DNA from: Mycobacterium sp. GA-1199 | GTDB lineage: Bacteria; Actinomycetota; Actinomycetes; Mycobacteriales; Mycobacteriaceae | Direction: 5' to 3' | Length of the DNA: 64,000 nucleotides | Assembly: GCF_001500045.1 (NCBI RefSeq) | Contig: NZ_LQIX01000055.1 | Coordinates: 1-64,000, forward strand | Shown here: in pieces, positions 35,273 to 42,980 of the stretch | Layout of the letters: each line of letters opens with the position of its first letter | Numbering within the stretch: position 1 is the first letter of the stretch | Translations under genes and position numbers: made by a program | Notes under the pieces: model-generated | What the model was told of the DNA's origin: nothing | Databases searched by the model: none | The model's input: the letters and a program-made list of their open reading frames with translations, nothing else

Positions 35273-35938
35273 ATGAAGATCAACTTCGGCAAGTCCGTAT
35301 CCGCGGCGGGGGTGGCCGCGGCCGCGATCCTGACCCTCTCGGCGTGTTCGAACGACGCCACCTCCGCGGCGCCCTCGGCCGCGGCGGAGTCGACGCCGAC
35401 CAGCGTCGCGCCCGCACCGATGGAGCAGTCCATGGACCCGGCCGCCGATTTGGTGGGCGCCGGTTGTGCGACGTACGCCGAACAGGTGCCCTCGGGTCCG
35501 GGCTCGGTGGCCGGAATGGCGCAGGACCCGGTGACCGTCGCCGCGTCGAACAACCCGATGCTCACGACGCTGACGCAGGCGCTGTCCGGACAGCTCAACC
35601 CGAACGTCAACCTCGTCGACACGCTCAACGGCGGGGAGTTCACCGTCTTCGCCCCGACCGATGAGGCGTTCGGAAAGATCGATCCGGCCACCATCGAGAC
35701 CCTCAAGACCGACAGTGAGCTGCTGACCAGCATCCTCACCTACCACGTGGTGCCCGGGCAGGCCAGCCCGGCGCAGGTCCCCGGCGACCACAAGACCGTC
35801 CAGGGCGCCAACGTCTCGGTCACCGGCGAGGGCGCCGGTCTCAAGGTCAACGACGCAGGCCTGGTGTGCGGCGGGGTGTCGACCGCCAACGCGACGGTGT
35901 ACATGATCGACACCGTCCTGATGCCCCCGGCCGCCTAA
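35273..35938 (+). CDS. mpt83: Fasciclin-domain lipoprotein, MPT83 homologue
   Basis: A 221-residue surface lipoprotein with lipobox LSAC (Cys25), an Ala/Ser/Pro/Thr-rich spacer (about 30-60), then a FAS1 domain (about 75-218) with the H1 motif NGGEFTVFAPTDEAFGKIDP and H2 region LTSILTYHVVPGQ. Two Cys (65 and 203) frame the domain, as in MPT70/83. GGGAG precedes the ATG. A SigK-type promoter lies upstream and a 20-base hairpin follows. It is closely similar to the secreted paralogue at 37871, so an ancient duplication around dipZ is likely. Confidence 0.93.
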   Translation: MKINFGKSVSAAGVAAAAILTLSACSNDATSAAPSAAAESTPTSVAPAPMEQSMDPAADLVGAGCATYAEQVPSGPGSVAGMAQDPVTVAASNNPMLTTLTQALSGQLNPNVNLVDTLNGGEFTVFAPTDEAFGKIDPATIETLKTDSELLTSILTYHVVPGQASPAQVPGDHKTVQGANVSVTGEGAGLKVNDAGLVCGGVSTANATVYMIDTVLMPPAA

Positions 35939-35953
35939 TAGGCCAAACCGACC

Positions 35954-36008
35954 GCGAGCGGGCGCGGAATCGCTTGAACTCCACATGCGCGATTCCGCGT
36001 CCGCTCGC
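35954..36008 (+). terminator. 20-base-pair hairpin between the MPT83-like gene and dipZ
   Basis: Arms 35954-35973 and 35989-36008 are complementary over 20 bases with one G-T mismatch and a 15-base loop. It lies 15 bases after the MPT83-like stop and 17 before the dipZ ATG. It is probably an intrinsic terminator or a partial terminator that sets dipZ expression below mpt83. Confidence 0.6.
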
Positions 36009-36025
36009 CTCTTGAAGGACCGCGA

Positions 36026-37774
36026 ATGTTCACCCTCGTTCTCATCGGCTTCCTCGGCGGGCTGATCACCGGCATCTCGCCGTGCATCCTGCCCGTGCTG
36101 CCGGTGATCTTCTTCTCCGGCACGCAGACCGCTCGCCTCGACGCGGGTGCAACCGCGGCGCCCGGCGCAGCCATCGCCACCGAGACACGGCCTTCCCTCG
36201 TCGAGCGGCTGCGGCCCTACCTGGTGATCGCCGGGCTGGTGGTCAGCTTCTCGACCGTGACGCTGCTCGGTTCGACCGTGCTGTCGCTGCTTTCCCTGCC
36301 ACAGGACGCGATCCGCTGGGTCGCGCTGGTCGCGCTCATCGCCATCGGGGCCGGCCTGATCTTCCCCAAGTTCGAGGCGCTGCTGGAAAAGCCGTTCACG
36401 CGACTACCGCAGAAGCAGTTCGGTTCCGGCCGCGGCGGATTCGGTCTCGGTTTGGCGCTCGGCGTCCTGTACGTGCCGTGCGCGGGACCGGTGCTGGCCG
36501 CCATCATCATCGCGGGGGCCACCGGCAGCATCGGCATCGCCACCGTGGCATTGACCCTGTCCTTCGCCCTCGGTGCCGCGCTGCCTCTGCTGTTCTTCGC
36601 ACTCGCGGGCCGTCGCGTCGCGGAACGGGTCGCTGCCTTCCGAAACCGCCAGCGCCAGATCCGCGTCGCCGCCGGGGTGGTCACGATTCTGTTGGCACTC
36701 GCGTTGGCGCTCAACCTGCCGGCCGCGCTTCAGCGTGCCATCCCGGACTACACGAGCACCCTGCAGGAGCGGGTCGGCGGCGACGAAAAGATCCGGGAAC
36801 AACTCAACCTCGGCGGGCTGGTCAACGACCAGAACCGACTGCTGTCCAACTGCAGCAACGGCGCTGCCGAACTCGAGAGTTGTGGGCCGGCGCCGGACCT
36901 GACGGGCATCACCGCCTGGCAGAACACGCCCGGGGCCGGCCCGGTCGATCTGAAAGCGTTGCGCGGCAAGGTGGTTCTGGTCGACTTCTGGGCGTACTCG
37001 TGCATCAACTGTCAGCGGGCGATCCCGCACGTCGTCGACTGGTATACCGCGTACCGGAAGGCCGGGCTGGAGGTGATCGGCGTGCACACCCCGGAGTACG
37101 CCTTCGAACGGGTACCGGACAACGTCGCAAGCGGTGCCCGAGACCTGGGCATCACCTATCCCGTCGCGCTCGACACCAACTACTCCACCTGGACGAACTA
37201 CCGCAACCGGTACTGGCCGGCCAAGTACCTGATCGACGCCGAGGGCACGGTGCGCCACATCAAATTCGGCGAAGGTGACTACGCCAGGACGGAACAGTTG
37301 ATCCGCCAACTGCTTTCGCAGGCCAATCCGGAGGCCGCTTTGCCGCCCCCGACCGAACAAATCGACTCCACTCCCCCGCGCGGGCTCACTCCCGAGACGT
37401 ATCTCGGTGTCGGCAAGATGGTCAACTACGGCGGTAGCGGTACCTACGACCAGGGCACCTTCACCTTCGCCGATTCAAAACCTCTGTCCGAGGACACATT
37501 CGGGCTTCGAGGGCGCTGGAAGCTCGACTACCAGGGCGCCACCGCCGAGGGTCCGGACTCGACGATCCGGCTGGACTACCACGCCCGCAACGTGTATCTC
37601 GTGGTCGGCGGGACCGGCACGCTGACGGTGACGCGCGACGGTGAATCGCGTCGGATCCCGATCGACGGCCCGCCGAGGTTGCGACAACTCGTCGGTGACG
37701 ACGCCGTCCGCGGCGGGACGTTGGAGGTTCAGCTGAGCCGAGGCCTGCAGGCGTTCTCCTTCACCTACGGCTGA
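36026..37774 (+). CDS. dipZ: CcdA/DsbD-like thiol-disulfide membrane protein with thioredoxin domain
   Basis: A 582-residue protein. The N-terminal CcdA-like membrane domain (about 1-240) has the paired Cys motifs SPCILPVLP and YVPCAGPVL that carry electrons across the membrane. A periplasmic thioredoxin-like domain (about 290-430) has WAYSCINCQRAIPHV (Cys-x2-Cys), and a C-terminal beta-rich module (about 450-582) resembles the carbohydrate-binding-like domain of Rv2874. It probably reduces or isomerises disulfides of exported proteins such as the adjacent fasciclin antigens. A GAAGGA site precedes the ATG. Confidence 0.93.
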   Translation: MFTLVLIGFLGGLITGISPCILPVLPVIFFSGTQTARLDAGATAAPGAAIATETRPSLVERLRPYLVIAGLVVSFSTVTLLGSTVLSLLSLPQDAIRWVALVALIAIGAGLIFPKFEALLEKPFTRLPQKQFGSGRGGFGLGLALGVLYVPCAGPVLAAIIIAGATGSIGIATVALTLSFALGAALPLLFFALAGRRVAERVAAFRNRQRQIRVAAGVVTILLALALALNLPAALQRAIPDYTSTLQERVGGDEKIREQLNLGGLVNDQNRLLSNCSNGAAELESCGPAPDLTGITAWQNTPGAGPVDLKALRGKVVLVDFWAYSCINCQRAIPHVVDWYTAYRKAGLEVIGVHTPEYAFERVPDNVASGARDLGITYPVALDTNYSTWTNYRNRYWPAKYLIDAEGTVRHIKFGEGDYARTEQLIRQLLSQANPEAALPPPTEQIDSTPPRGLTPETYLGVGKMVNYGGSGTYDQGTFTFADSKPLSEDTFGLRGRWKLDYQGATAEGPDSTIRLDYHARNVYLVVGGTGTLTVTRDGESRRIPIDGPPRLRQLVGDDAVRGGTLEVQLSRGLQAFSFTYG

Positions 37775-37783
37775 AAATCCGAC

Positions 37784-37810
37784 CCATCTGAAATCCGGTC
37801 GGCTCCGAAT
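37784..37810 (+). promoter_or_regulatory. SigK-type promoter of the MPT70-like gene
   Basis: CCATCT (37784-37789), a 15-base spacer and CCGAAT (37805-37810), the same layout as at 35191-35217. It lies 61 bases before the ATG at 37871, so the gene has its own promoter in addition to any dipZ read-through. Confidence 0.72.
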
Positions 37811-37870
37811 AGCCATTGCAAGCAAGTTCCGGCGGCACATGCCGTCCCGTCCAGAAGTGGAGTGCGAGTG

Positions 37871-38449
37871 ATGAATACCAGGAAGAAGATCGTCAGCGCG
37901 GGCGTGGCCGCACTGGGGGCCACCGGCCTGATGCTGGGCACAGCGGCCGTCGGGCATGCCGAGATGGTGGGCCCCGGTTGCACGGCCTACGCGCAGCAGG
38001 TGCCGGCGGGCCCGGGCTCGGTGATGGGCATGGCCCAGGACCCGGTCGCGGTCGCCGCCTCGAACAACCCGCTGCTGACCACGTTGACGAAAGCCGTTTC
38101 GGGGCAACTGAATCCGCAGGTCAACCTCGTCGACACGCTAAACGGGGGCCAGTTCACGGTTTTCGCGCCGACCGATGACGCGTTCGCCAAGCTGGATCCG
38201 GCCACCATCGAGACGCTCAAGACCGATGCCCCGTTGTTGACGAGCATCCTGACCTATCACGTGGTGCCCGGTCAGGCCGGCCCGGCCCAGGTGGTCGGCA
38301 CGCACAAGACCGTTCAGGGCGCCGACGTCACCGTGACCGGACACGGCAGCGATCTGAAGGTCAACGACGCCTCGGTGGTCTGCGGCGGTGTACAGACAGC
38401 CAACGCGACCGTCTACCTCATCGACTCGGTGCTGCTGCCGCCCAACTGA
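37871..38449 (+). CDS. mpt70: Secreted fasciclin-domain antigen, MPT70 homologue
   Basis: A 192-residue exported protein. A Sec signal peptide ends at GHAEM (cleavage near residue 31); there is no lipobox, unlike its lipoprotein paralogue upstream. The FAS1 domain has NGGQFTVFAPTDDAFAKLDP and LTSILTYHVVPGQ, with the conserved Cys pair (37 and 174). The ATG at 37871 is chosen over an ATG three codons upstream because it gives a cleaner signal peptide. A shared bidirectional terminator follows at 38470-38508. Confidence 0.92.
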   Translation: MNTRKKIVSAGVAALGATGLMLGTAAVGHAEMVGPGCTAYAQQVPAGPGSVMGMAQDPVAVAASNNPLLTTLTKAVSGQLNPQVNLVDTLNGGQFTVFAPTDDAFAKLDPATIETLKTDAPLLTSILTYHVVPGQAGPAQVVGTHKTVQGADVTVTGHGSDLKVNDASVVCGGVQTANATVYLIDSVLLPPN

Positions 38450-38469
38450 CCAACCCCGCCACCGGAATC

Positions 38470-38508
38470 GGAGGGCAGCCCGCGCCACCCCCAGCCGGGC
38501 TGCCCTCC
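38470..38508. terminator. Bidirectional terminator between convergent genes
   Basis: Perfect 13-base arms GGAGGGCAGCCCG (38470-38482) and CGGGCTGCCCTCC (38496-38508) with a 13-base loop, placed between the MPT70-like stop (38449) and the convergent SnoaL-like stop (38513). Confidence 0.75.
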
Positions 38509-38512
38509 CCGG

Positions 38513-38923
38513 CTAGAGGCTGCCGAGTTGTTGCAGCAGCCCGTGCAGGTCGAGTTGACCGCGGTGCGCGACGAGCGTGTCGCCCTGAAACCGGTCGATG
38601 TGGATTCCGGCGACCGCGACCTTGGTGCCCGTCGCCGGTATGCCGCGGAACTCGCCGTCGTGGGTGCCGGTGAACGTGAAACGCGTGATGCCGTGGGAAC
38701 CGTCGACCAGAATCTCTTCGATCGCATGCCGGCCGTCGGAGAACCCCCGGGTGAACTCTTCGAGGTGCGCCCGCCACTCCTGCCACCCCAGGGCGGGTGG
38801 GCCGGCGACCTCGGCGACCAGCCGGGGCGAGACCAGGGTCTGCACCGTCGCCCAGTCCCGGCGGTCGATCGACGTGTAGAGGCACTCGACCAGATCGCGA
38901 ATCTCGTCCTCGGAGAAGGTCAT
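38513..38923 (-). CDS. SnoaL/NTF2-like polyketide-cyclase-fold protein
   Basis: A 136-residue protein with the NTF2-like pattern: N-terminal helices (EDEIRDLVECLYTSIDRRDWATVQTLVSPRL) followed by beta strands ending GIHIDRFQGDTLVAHRGQLDLHGLLQQLG. Such proteins include SnoaL cyclases, epoxide hydrolases and many unknowns. The ATG at 38923 overlaps the upstream LLM gene stop as ATGA, which suggests a two-gene operon acting on the same substrate. Function unknown. Confidence 0.75.
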   Translation of the reverse strand: MTFSEDEIRDLVECLYTSIDRRDWATVQTLVSPRLVAEVAGPPALGWQEWRAHLEEFTRGFSDGRHAIEEILVDGSHGITRFTFTGTHDGEFRGIPATGTKVAVAGIHIDRFQGDTLVAHRGQLDLHGLLQQLGSL

Positions 38924-39792
38924 GGCCGCACCTTGGCGATGATGGTCTCGGCGAACCGCTCGATCGGCTCCCGGTACCGCTCCACCCCGCCGGGTTCGAG
39001 GTCCATCCCCATCCAGGGACTGCACATCACCGCGGTGATGCCGGCGTCTTCGGCCCGCTTGTACAGATCCGGCGTCGGAGGCTCGAGCAGCGCCAGCATG
39101 ATATCGAAGCGTTCGTTCTCGCGGCCGTACTCGCGCAGCAGCGCGCGCAACTTCTGGCAGTAGCCCACGGCGTCGTCCCACCGGTAGGCGTAGCCGACCC
39201 AGCCGTCACACAGTCGTGCCGCGCGGCGCAGCGCGGCGTCGGACTCCCCTCCGCACAGGATCGGCACCGGGGCCACCGGATGGGGTTCGATCATCATCTC
39301 CGGCACCTGGTAGTACTCGCCGCTCCACGACACCCAACCGCCGCGCCACAGTTCGCGTAGGGCGGGAATCATCTCGTCGAGCCGCTTGCCCCGGGTTGCG
39401 AAATCCTGCCCCATCAACTCGTATTCCTCACGCATCCAGCCCACGCCCGCGGCCAGCGACACCCGGCCGTCGGACAGCACCGACGCGGTCGCGACCTGCT
39501 TGGCCACCTCCAACAGCGGGCGTGCCGGCGCGATGTAGACGGCGTTGGAGAACCGCAGCCGGGTCGTCACCGCGGCCATCGCACCGATCTGCACCCAGCA
39601 GTCCGGCCAGGCGGTCTCCGGTGCCCACATCGGCTTTCCGGTCGGCGAATCCGGATACGGCGAACTGAGTTCGCGGGGATAGATCATGTGGTCCGAGCAC
39701 ACCATCCCGTCGTAGCCGGCCTCATCGAAGGCGCGTGCCAGCCCGAGAATCTCTGACGTTTTCATGAACGCGGTGCCCGACCAGAACTCCAT
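38920..39792 (-). CDS. LLM-class (F420-dependent) oxidoreductase
   Basis: A 290-residue luciferase-like TIM barrel with the family pattern VCSDHMIYP, SNAVYIAPARPLLEVAKQVATASVLSDGRVSLAAGVGWMREEY and PILCGGESDAALRRAARLCDGWVGY. In mycobacteria most of this subgroup use F420 rather than FMN. It is coupled to the SnoaL-like gene and divergent from the photolyase, with 39 bases between them. Substrate unknown. Confidence 0.85.
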   Translation of the reverse strand: MEFWSGTAFMKTSEILGLARAFDEAGYDGMVCSDHMIYPRELSSPYPDSPTGKPMWAPETAWPDCWVQIGAMAAVTTRLRFSNAVYIAPARPLLEVAKQVATASVLSDGRVSLAAGVGWMREEYELMGQDFATRGKRLDEMIPALRELWRGGWVSWSGEYYQVPEMMIEPHPVAPVPILCGGESDAALRRAARLCDGWVGYAYRWDDAVGYCQKLRALLREYGRENERFDIMLALLEPPTPDLYKRAEDAGITAVMCSPWMGMDLEPGGVERYREPIERFAETIIAKVRP

Positions 39793-39831
39793 CCTGTTTC
39801 TCTATCGCGAATTCCGGGCAGCATCAATGCC

Positions 39832-41124
39832 ATGCCCACATTGTTGTGGTTTCGTCGCGATCTGCGGCTGAGCGATCTGCCCTCCCTGCTGGCCGCGGCC
39901 GCCGGTGACGGCGAGGTGCTCGCCTGCTACGTCCTCGACCCCCGGCTCGAAGCCTCAGCCGGTGCCCGTCGGCTGCAGTACCTCCACGACGCGCTGCGCG
40001 ATCTGCGCGACGGCCTCGGCGGCAAGCTGTACGTCACGCGAGGCCGGCCCGAGAAGCGAATACCCGCTGTCGCCAAGGCGATTGGCGCGTCGGCGGTGCA
40101 CATCTCGGCGGACTACTCGCCGTTCGGCCGGCGGCGCGACGACGCCGTGGAGGCCGCACTGGGTGATATCCCCCTCGAGGCGTCGGGCTCGCCGTACCTC
40201 GTCTCCCCCGGCCGGGTGACCAAACCCGACGGAAGCCCGTACAAGGTGTTCACCCCGTTTCATCGGGCCTGGCGTGAACACGGCTGGCGTGCGCCCGCCA
40301 CGTCCGGCCCGAAATCGGCGCGCTGGCTCGATCCGGCCGATGTCGGGGGCACGGTGGACATCCCCGATGCGGGGGTGGACCTCGACCTGCCCGCCGGTGA
40401 GGCCGCGGCCCACGAGCAATGGAAGTCGTTCGTCGCCAACGGCCTCGACACGTATGCCGATGACCGCAACCGCCCCGATCTGGACGGCACCAGCCGCATG
40501 TCGGCGCATCTGAAGTTCGGCACCATCCATCCGCGCACCATGGCCGCCGACCTCGGTCGAGGTGAGGGCGCGCAGGCGTACCTGCGGGAGTTGGCGTTTC
40601 GCGACTTCTATGCCGCGGTGCTCAACGAATGGCCACGCAGCGTCTGGTGGAACTTCAATCGGTCGTTCGACGGGATGAGCCTCGACGACGGCCCCGAGGC
40701 GCAGAAGCGGTTCGACGCCTGGAAAGAGGGCAGGACGGGTTATCCGATCGTCGACGCCGGTATGCGCCAACTCGCCGAGATCGGCTGGATGCACAACCGG
40801 GTCCGGATGATCGTCGCCTCCTTCCTGGTCAAAGACCTGCATCTACCGTGGCAGTGGGGTGCGCGCTGGTTCCTCGAGCAGCTGGTCGACGGCGACATGG
40901 CCAACAACCAGCACGGCTGGCAGTGGGTTGCCGGCACCGGCACGGACGCCGCGCCGTTCTTCCGCGTCTTCAACCCGACCACGCAGGGTCAAAAGTTCGA
41001 TCCCGACGGCAGTTACGTGCGGCGCTGGGTGCCCGACGTCGACGACGACAGCTATCCGGCGCCCATCCTCGACCACGGCGCCGAACGCAAGGAGGCGCTG
41101 CGACGGTACGCCGAGATCACTTGA
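39832..41124 (+). CDS. phr: Deoxyribodipyrimidine photolyase (class I CPD)
   Basis: A 430-residue FAD photolyase that repairs UV-induced pyrimidine dimers with blue light. The N-terminal Rossmann antenna domain begins TLLWFRRDLRLSDLPSLLAAA. The C-terminal FAD domain has RELAFRDFYAAVL, WKEGRTGYPIVDAGMRQL, GWMHNRVRMIVASFLVKDL and NNQHGWQWVAGTGTDAAPFF. M. tuberculosis lacks it; environmental mycobacteria exposed to light have it. It overlaps the convergent SDR by 8 bases. Confidence 0.94.
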   Translation: MPTLLWFRRDLRLSDLPSLLAAAAGDGEVLACYVLDPRLEASAGARRLQYLHDALRDLRDGLGGKLYVTRGRPEKRIPAVAKAIGASAVHISADYSPFGRRRDDAVEAALGDIPLEASGSPYLVSPGRVTKPDGSPYKVFTPFHRAWREHGWRAPATSGPKSARWLDPADVGGTVDIPDAGVDLDLPAGEAAAHEQWKSFVANGLDTYADDRNRPDLDGTSRMSAHLKFGTIHPRTMAADLGRGEGAQAYLRELAFRDFYAAVLNEWPRSVWWNFNRSFDGMSLDDGPEAQKRFDAWKEGRTGYPIVDAGMRQLAEIGWMHNRVRMIVASFLVKDLHLPWQWGARWFLEQLVDGDMANNQHGWQWVAGTGTDAAPFFRVFNPTTQGQKFDPDGSYVRRWVPDVDDDSYPAPILDHGAERKEALRRYAEIT

Positions 41125-41944
41125 TGATCTGGCCCCCGTCGACCGGCAGCGCCACCCCGGTCAGGTATCTGCCGGATGCGCCGCACAGGTACACCATCGC
41201 GTCGCTGATCGCCTCCGGCTCGACCGGCGGGACGTTGAGCAGCGGTTGCTGGCTGACGCTGAACGCCGGATGCTCTCCCGACCATTCGGCTAGCGCTTCG
41301 TTGTAGATCATCGGCGTGGCCACCCCGCCGGGGTGAACCGAGTTGACGCGAATGTTCTTCTCCGCCAACGCCCGTGCGAAGTGGCGCATCACGCCGATGA
41401 CACCGTGCTTGGCGACGGTGTATCCGGCCGCGCCGTGGTTCATGGTGCCGAAGTCGACGGTGACGGGCTTGAACGCGGCCGCCGAACTGGTGATCACGAT
41501 CGCGCCGCCGTCGCCGTGGGCGAGCAGCGCGGGCAGCGTCGCGGTGATCGTGTAGTAGACGCCGTTGAGCATGACGTTCACCGCGTCGACGAACGCGGAG
41601 ATCTCGCGGCCCTGCTGCCCCGCGGCGGGCAGGATCCCCGCATTGGCGAGCACGAAGTCGATGCGGCCGAGGTCTTGCGCTCCCTTGGCCGCGATTTCCT
41701 GCATCCGCTCCAGGTCGCGGACGTCCCCGCGTTCGGCGATGATCCTGCGGCCGGTCTTCTCCACCAGGTTGACGGTCTCGTCGAGGTCCTCCGGCGTCGC
41801 CATGGGGTATGCGACGCTGTCGATCTGCTCGCACAGGTCGACGGCGATGATGTCGGCGCCCTCCTCGGCGAACCGGACGGCGTGCGCCCGGCCCTGGCCT
41901 CGCGCGGCGCCGGTGATGAGTGCGACCTTGCCTTCGAACTGCAT
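41117..41944 (-). CDS. Mycofactocin-type short-chain dehydrogenase
   Basis: A 275-residue SDR with TGAARGQGRAHAVRFAEEGADIIAVDLC at the N-terminus and an inserted segment after beta2 (SVAYPMATPEDLDETVNLV), the pattern of mycofactocin-coupled SDRs that hold a non-exchangeable NAD. The catalytic Ser is in ITSSAAAF and Tyr-x3-Lys in GYTVAKHG; the C-terminus is GVALPVDGGQIIK. The family is usually reoxidised by mycofactocin, whose genes are not in this window. Substrate is probably a small or terpenoid alcohol. Confidence 0.85.
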   Translation of the reverse strand: MQFEGKVALITGAARGQGRAHAVRFAEEGADIIAVDLCEQIDSVAYPMATPEDLDETVNLVEKTGRRIIAERGDVRDLERMQEIAAKGAQDLGRIDFVLANAGILPAAGQQGREISAFVDAVNVMLNGVYYTITATLPALLAHGDGGAIVITSSAAAFKPVTVDFGTMNHGAAGYTVAKHGVIGVMRHFARALAEKNIRVNSVHPGGVATPMIYNEALAEWSGEHPAFSVSQQPLLNVPPVEPEAISDAMVYLCGASGRYLTGVALPVDGGQIIK

Positions 41945-42070
41945 GTGCCGTTCTGCTCCTCGCCTCGGCGGTGTCCTGCCGCATCACCCTACGGCCGGCG
42001 TAGTAGGCGCCCTGTTTTGGGCATATGCCAGAATGTCGGGCAGTACCGAGCCCGACCATGAGGAGCAGCC

Positions 42071-42325
42071 GTGGCCAACACCGAGGTGCAGCGACACAGC
42101 GGGGTCGACGTCGAAGACGTGCCGTCCGCCGAGTGGGGCTGGTCCAAGGAGAACCCCAAGTTCTTCCACATCGGCGGCATCATCGCGGCGCTCTTCCTGC
42201 TTTCCCTCATCCACGGCAACCACACCGGGCGCGTCGAGGACCTCTTCCTGGTCGGATTCGCGGTGCTGATTCTGGCCGCGGTCGCGCGCGACTGGTGGCT
42301 GCGCAAACGCGGCTGGATCCGCTAG
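42071..42325 (+). CDS. DUF2631 membrane protein
   Basis: An 84-residue protein with two hydrophobic helices (about 35-48 and 57-72) and a WGWSKENPKFFH motif, the DUF2631 pattern seen beside mpt70 in M. tuberculosis (Rv2876). The GTG at 42071 has AGGAGC upstream. Its TAG stop lies in a CTAG that also supplies the stop of the convergent gene. Function unknown. Confidence 0.83.
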   Translation: MANTEVQRHSGVDVEDVPSAEWGWSKENPKFFHIGGIIAALFLLSLIHGNHTGRVEDLFLVGFAVLILAAVARDWWLRKRGWIR

Positions 42326-42876
42326 ACCGGATTCAACGGCCGGAAGGAATCGATCCCGAGGTCGAACAGCGTCTCCGTGGCGCCGACGGAATGCGTCAAT
42401 CCGGCCGCGGCCACGGCGTGGACCTTGAACGCACGGGCCGCGACGCTGAGCTGGTGCTCGACCGTGTCGACGGGATCACCGAGCGCACCCGGCCGGTCGT
42501 CACCCCAGGCCATCACCTCGGCGCCGCGCTTGGCCAGCTCCAAGACGCGGGTACGAACCCCCGGATCGTCGCGCAGCAGCGCCGCACTGACCGCCAGCAC
42601 GCCGTTGCGTGGCACGGCGCGCAGCACGGCCTCTGAGGTGTCGCCGACGGCGTTGGCTCCCAAGATCGTCAGCGGCCGCTCGTCGGCGCAGTGTGCGACC
42701 CAGACGTCGACATCCCACCCGGCCCGGGCCCGATCGAACAGCCAGCCGCCCGCGGCCCCGATGACATCGGCCAGGTCCGTCGCCAGGACCGTCAGGTGAT
42801 GGTGGTTGCCCGGGCCGTCGGCAGCCGGAGCACCGTCGACCGACACGACGTCGTCGGGAAAGGGTCGAGTTGCCAT
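42322..42876 (-). CDS. Conserved hypothetical protein
   Basis: A 184-residue soluble protein of alternating beta/alpha character (HHLTVLATDLADVIGAAGGWLFDRARAGWDVDVWVA, then GVLAVSAALLRDDPGVRTRVLELAKRGAEVMAWGDD), suggestive of a Rossmann-like fold; no family recognised. It overlaps the convergent DUF2631 stop by 4 bases. A copy of the TGACACT-N12-TGTAAAG element lies 62-87 bases upstream of its ATG in inverted orientation, tying it to the catabolic island. Confidence 0.65.
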   Translation of the reverse strand: MATRPFPDDVVSVDGAPAADGPGNHHHLTVLATDLADVIGAAGGWLFDRARAGWDVDVWVAHCADERPLTILGANAVGDTSEAVLRAVPRNGVLAVSAALLRDDPGVRTRVLELAKRGAEVMAWGDDRPGALGDPVDTVEHQLSVAARAFKVHAVAAAGLTHSVGATETLFDLGIDSFRPLNPV

Positions 42877-42937
42877 AGTTCCTATCCGATCGGGTCAGCG
42901 ACGCCGGTCGAGGAGCTGTCACGGCGCCCCTAGAGCG

Positions 42938-42963
42938 TGACACTCTTGTCGCGATCTGTAAAG
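42938..42963 (+). promoter_or_regulatory. Regulon element, site a
   Basis: TGACACT-N12-TGTAAAG, a perfect match to the seven-copy consensus. Read as a promoter it would point right, into the 3' end of the antisense wax-ester synthase gene. The only start codon nearby belongs to the leftward gene at 42876. Confidence 0.6.
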
Positions 42964-42980
42964 GTCCGAGGCTGTGTCGA

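Noticed and set aside
35954..36008. An insertion-sequence terminal repeat.
   Set aside because: There is no transposase fragment or target duplication; a transcription hairpin is simpler.
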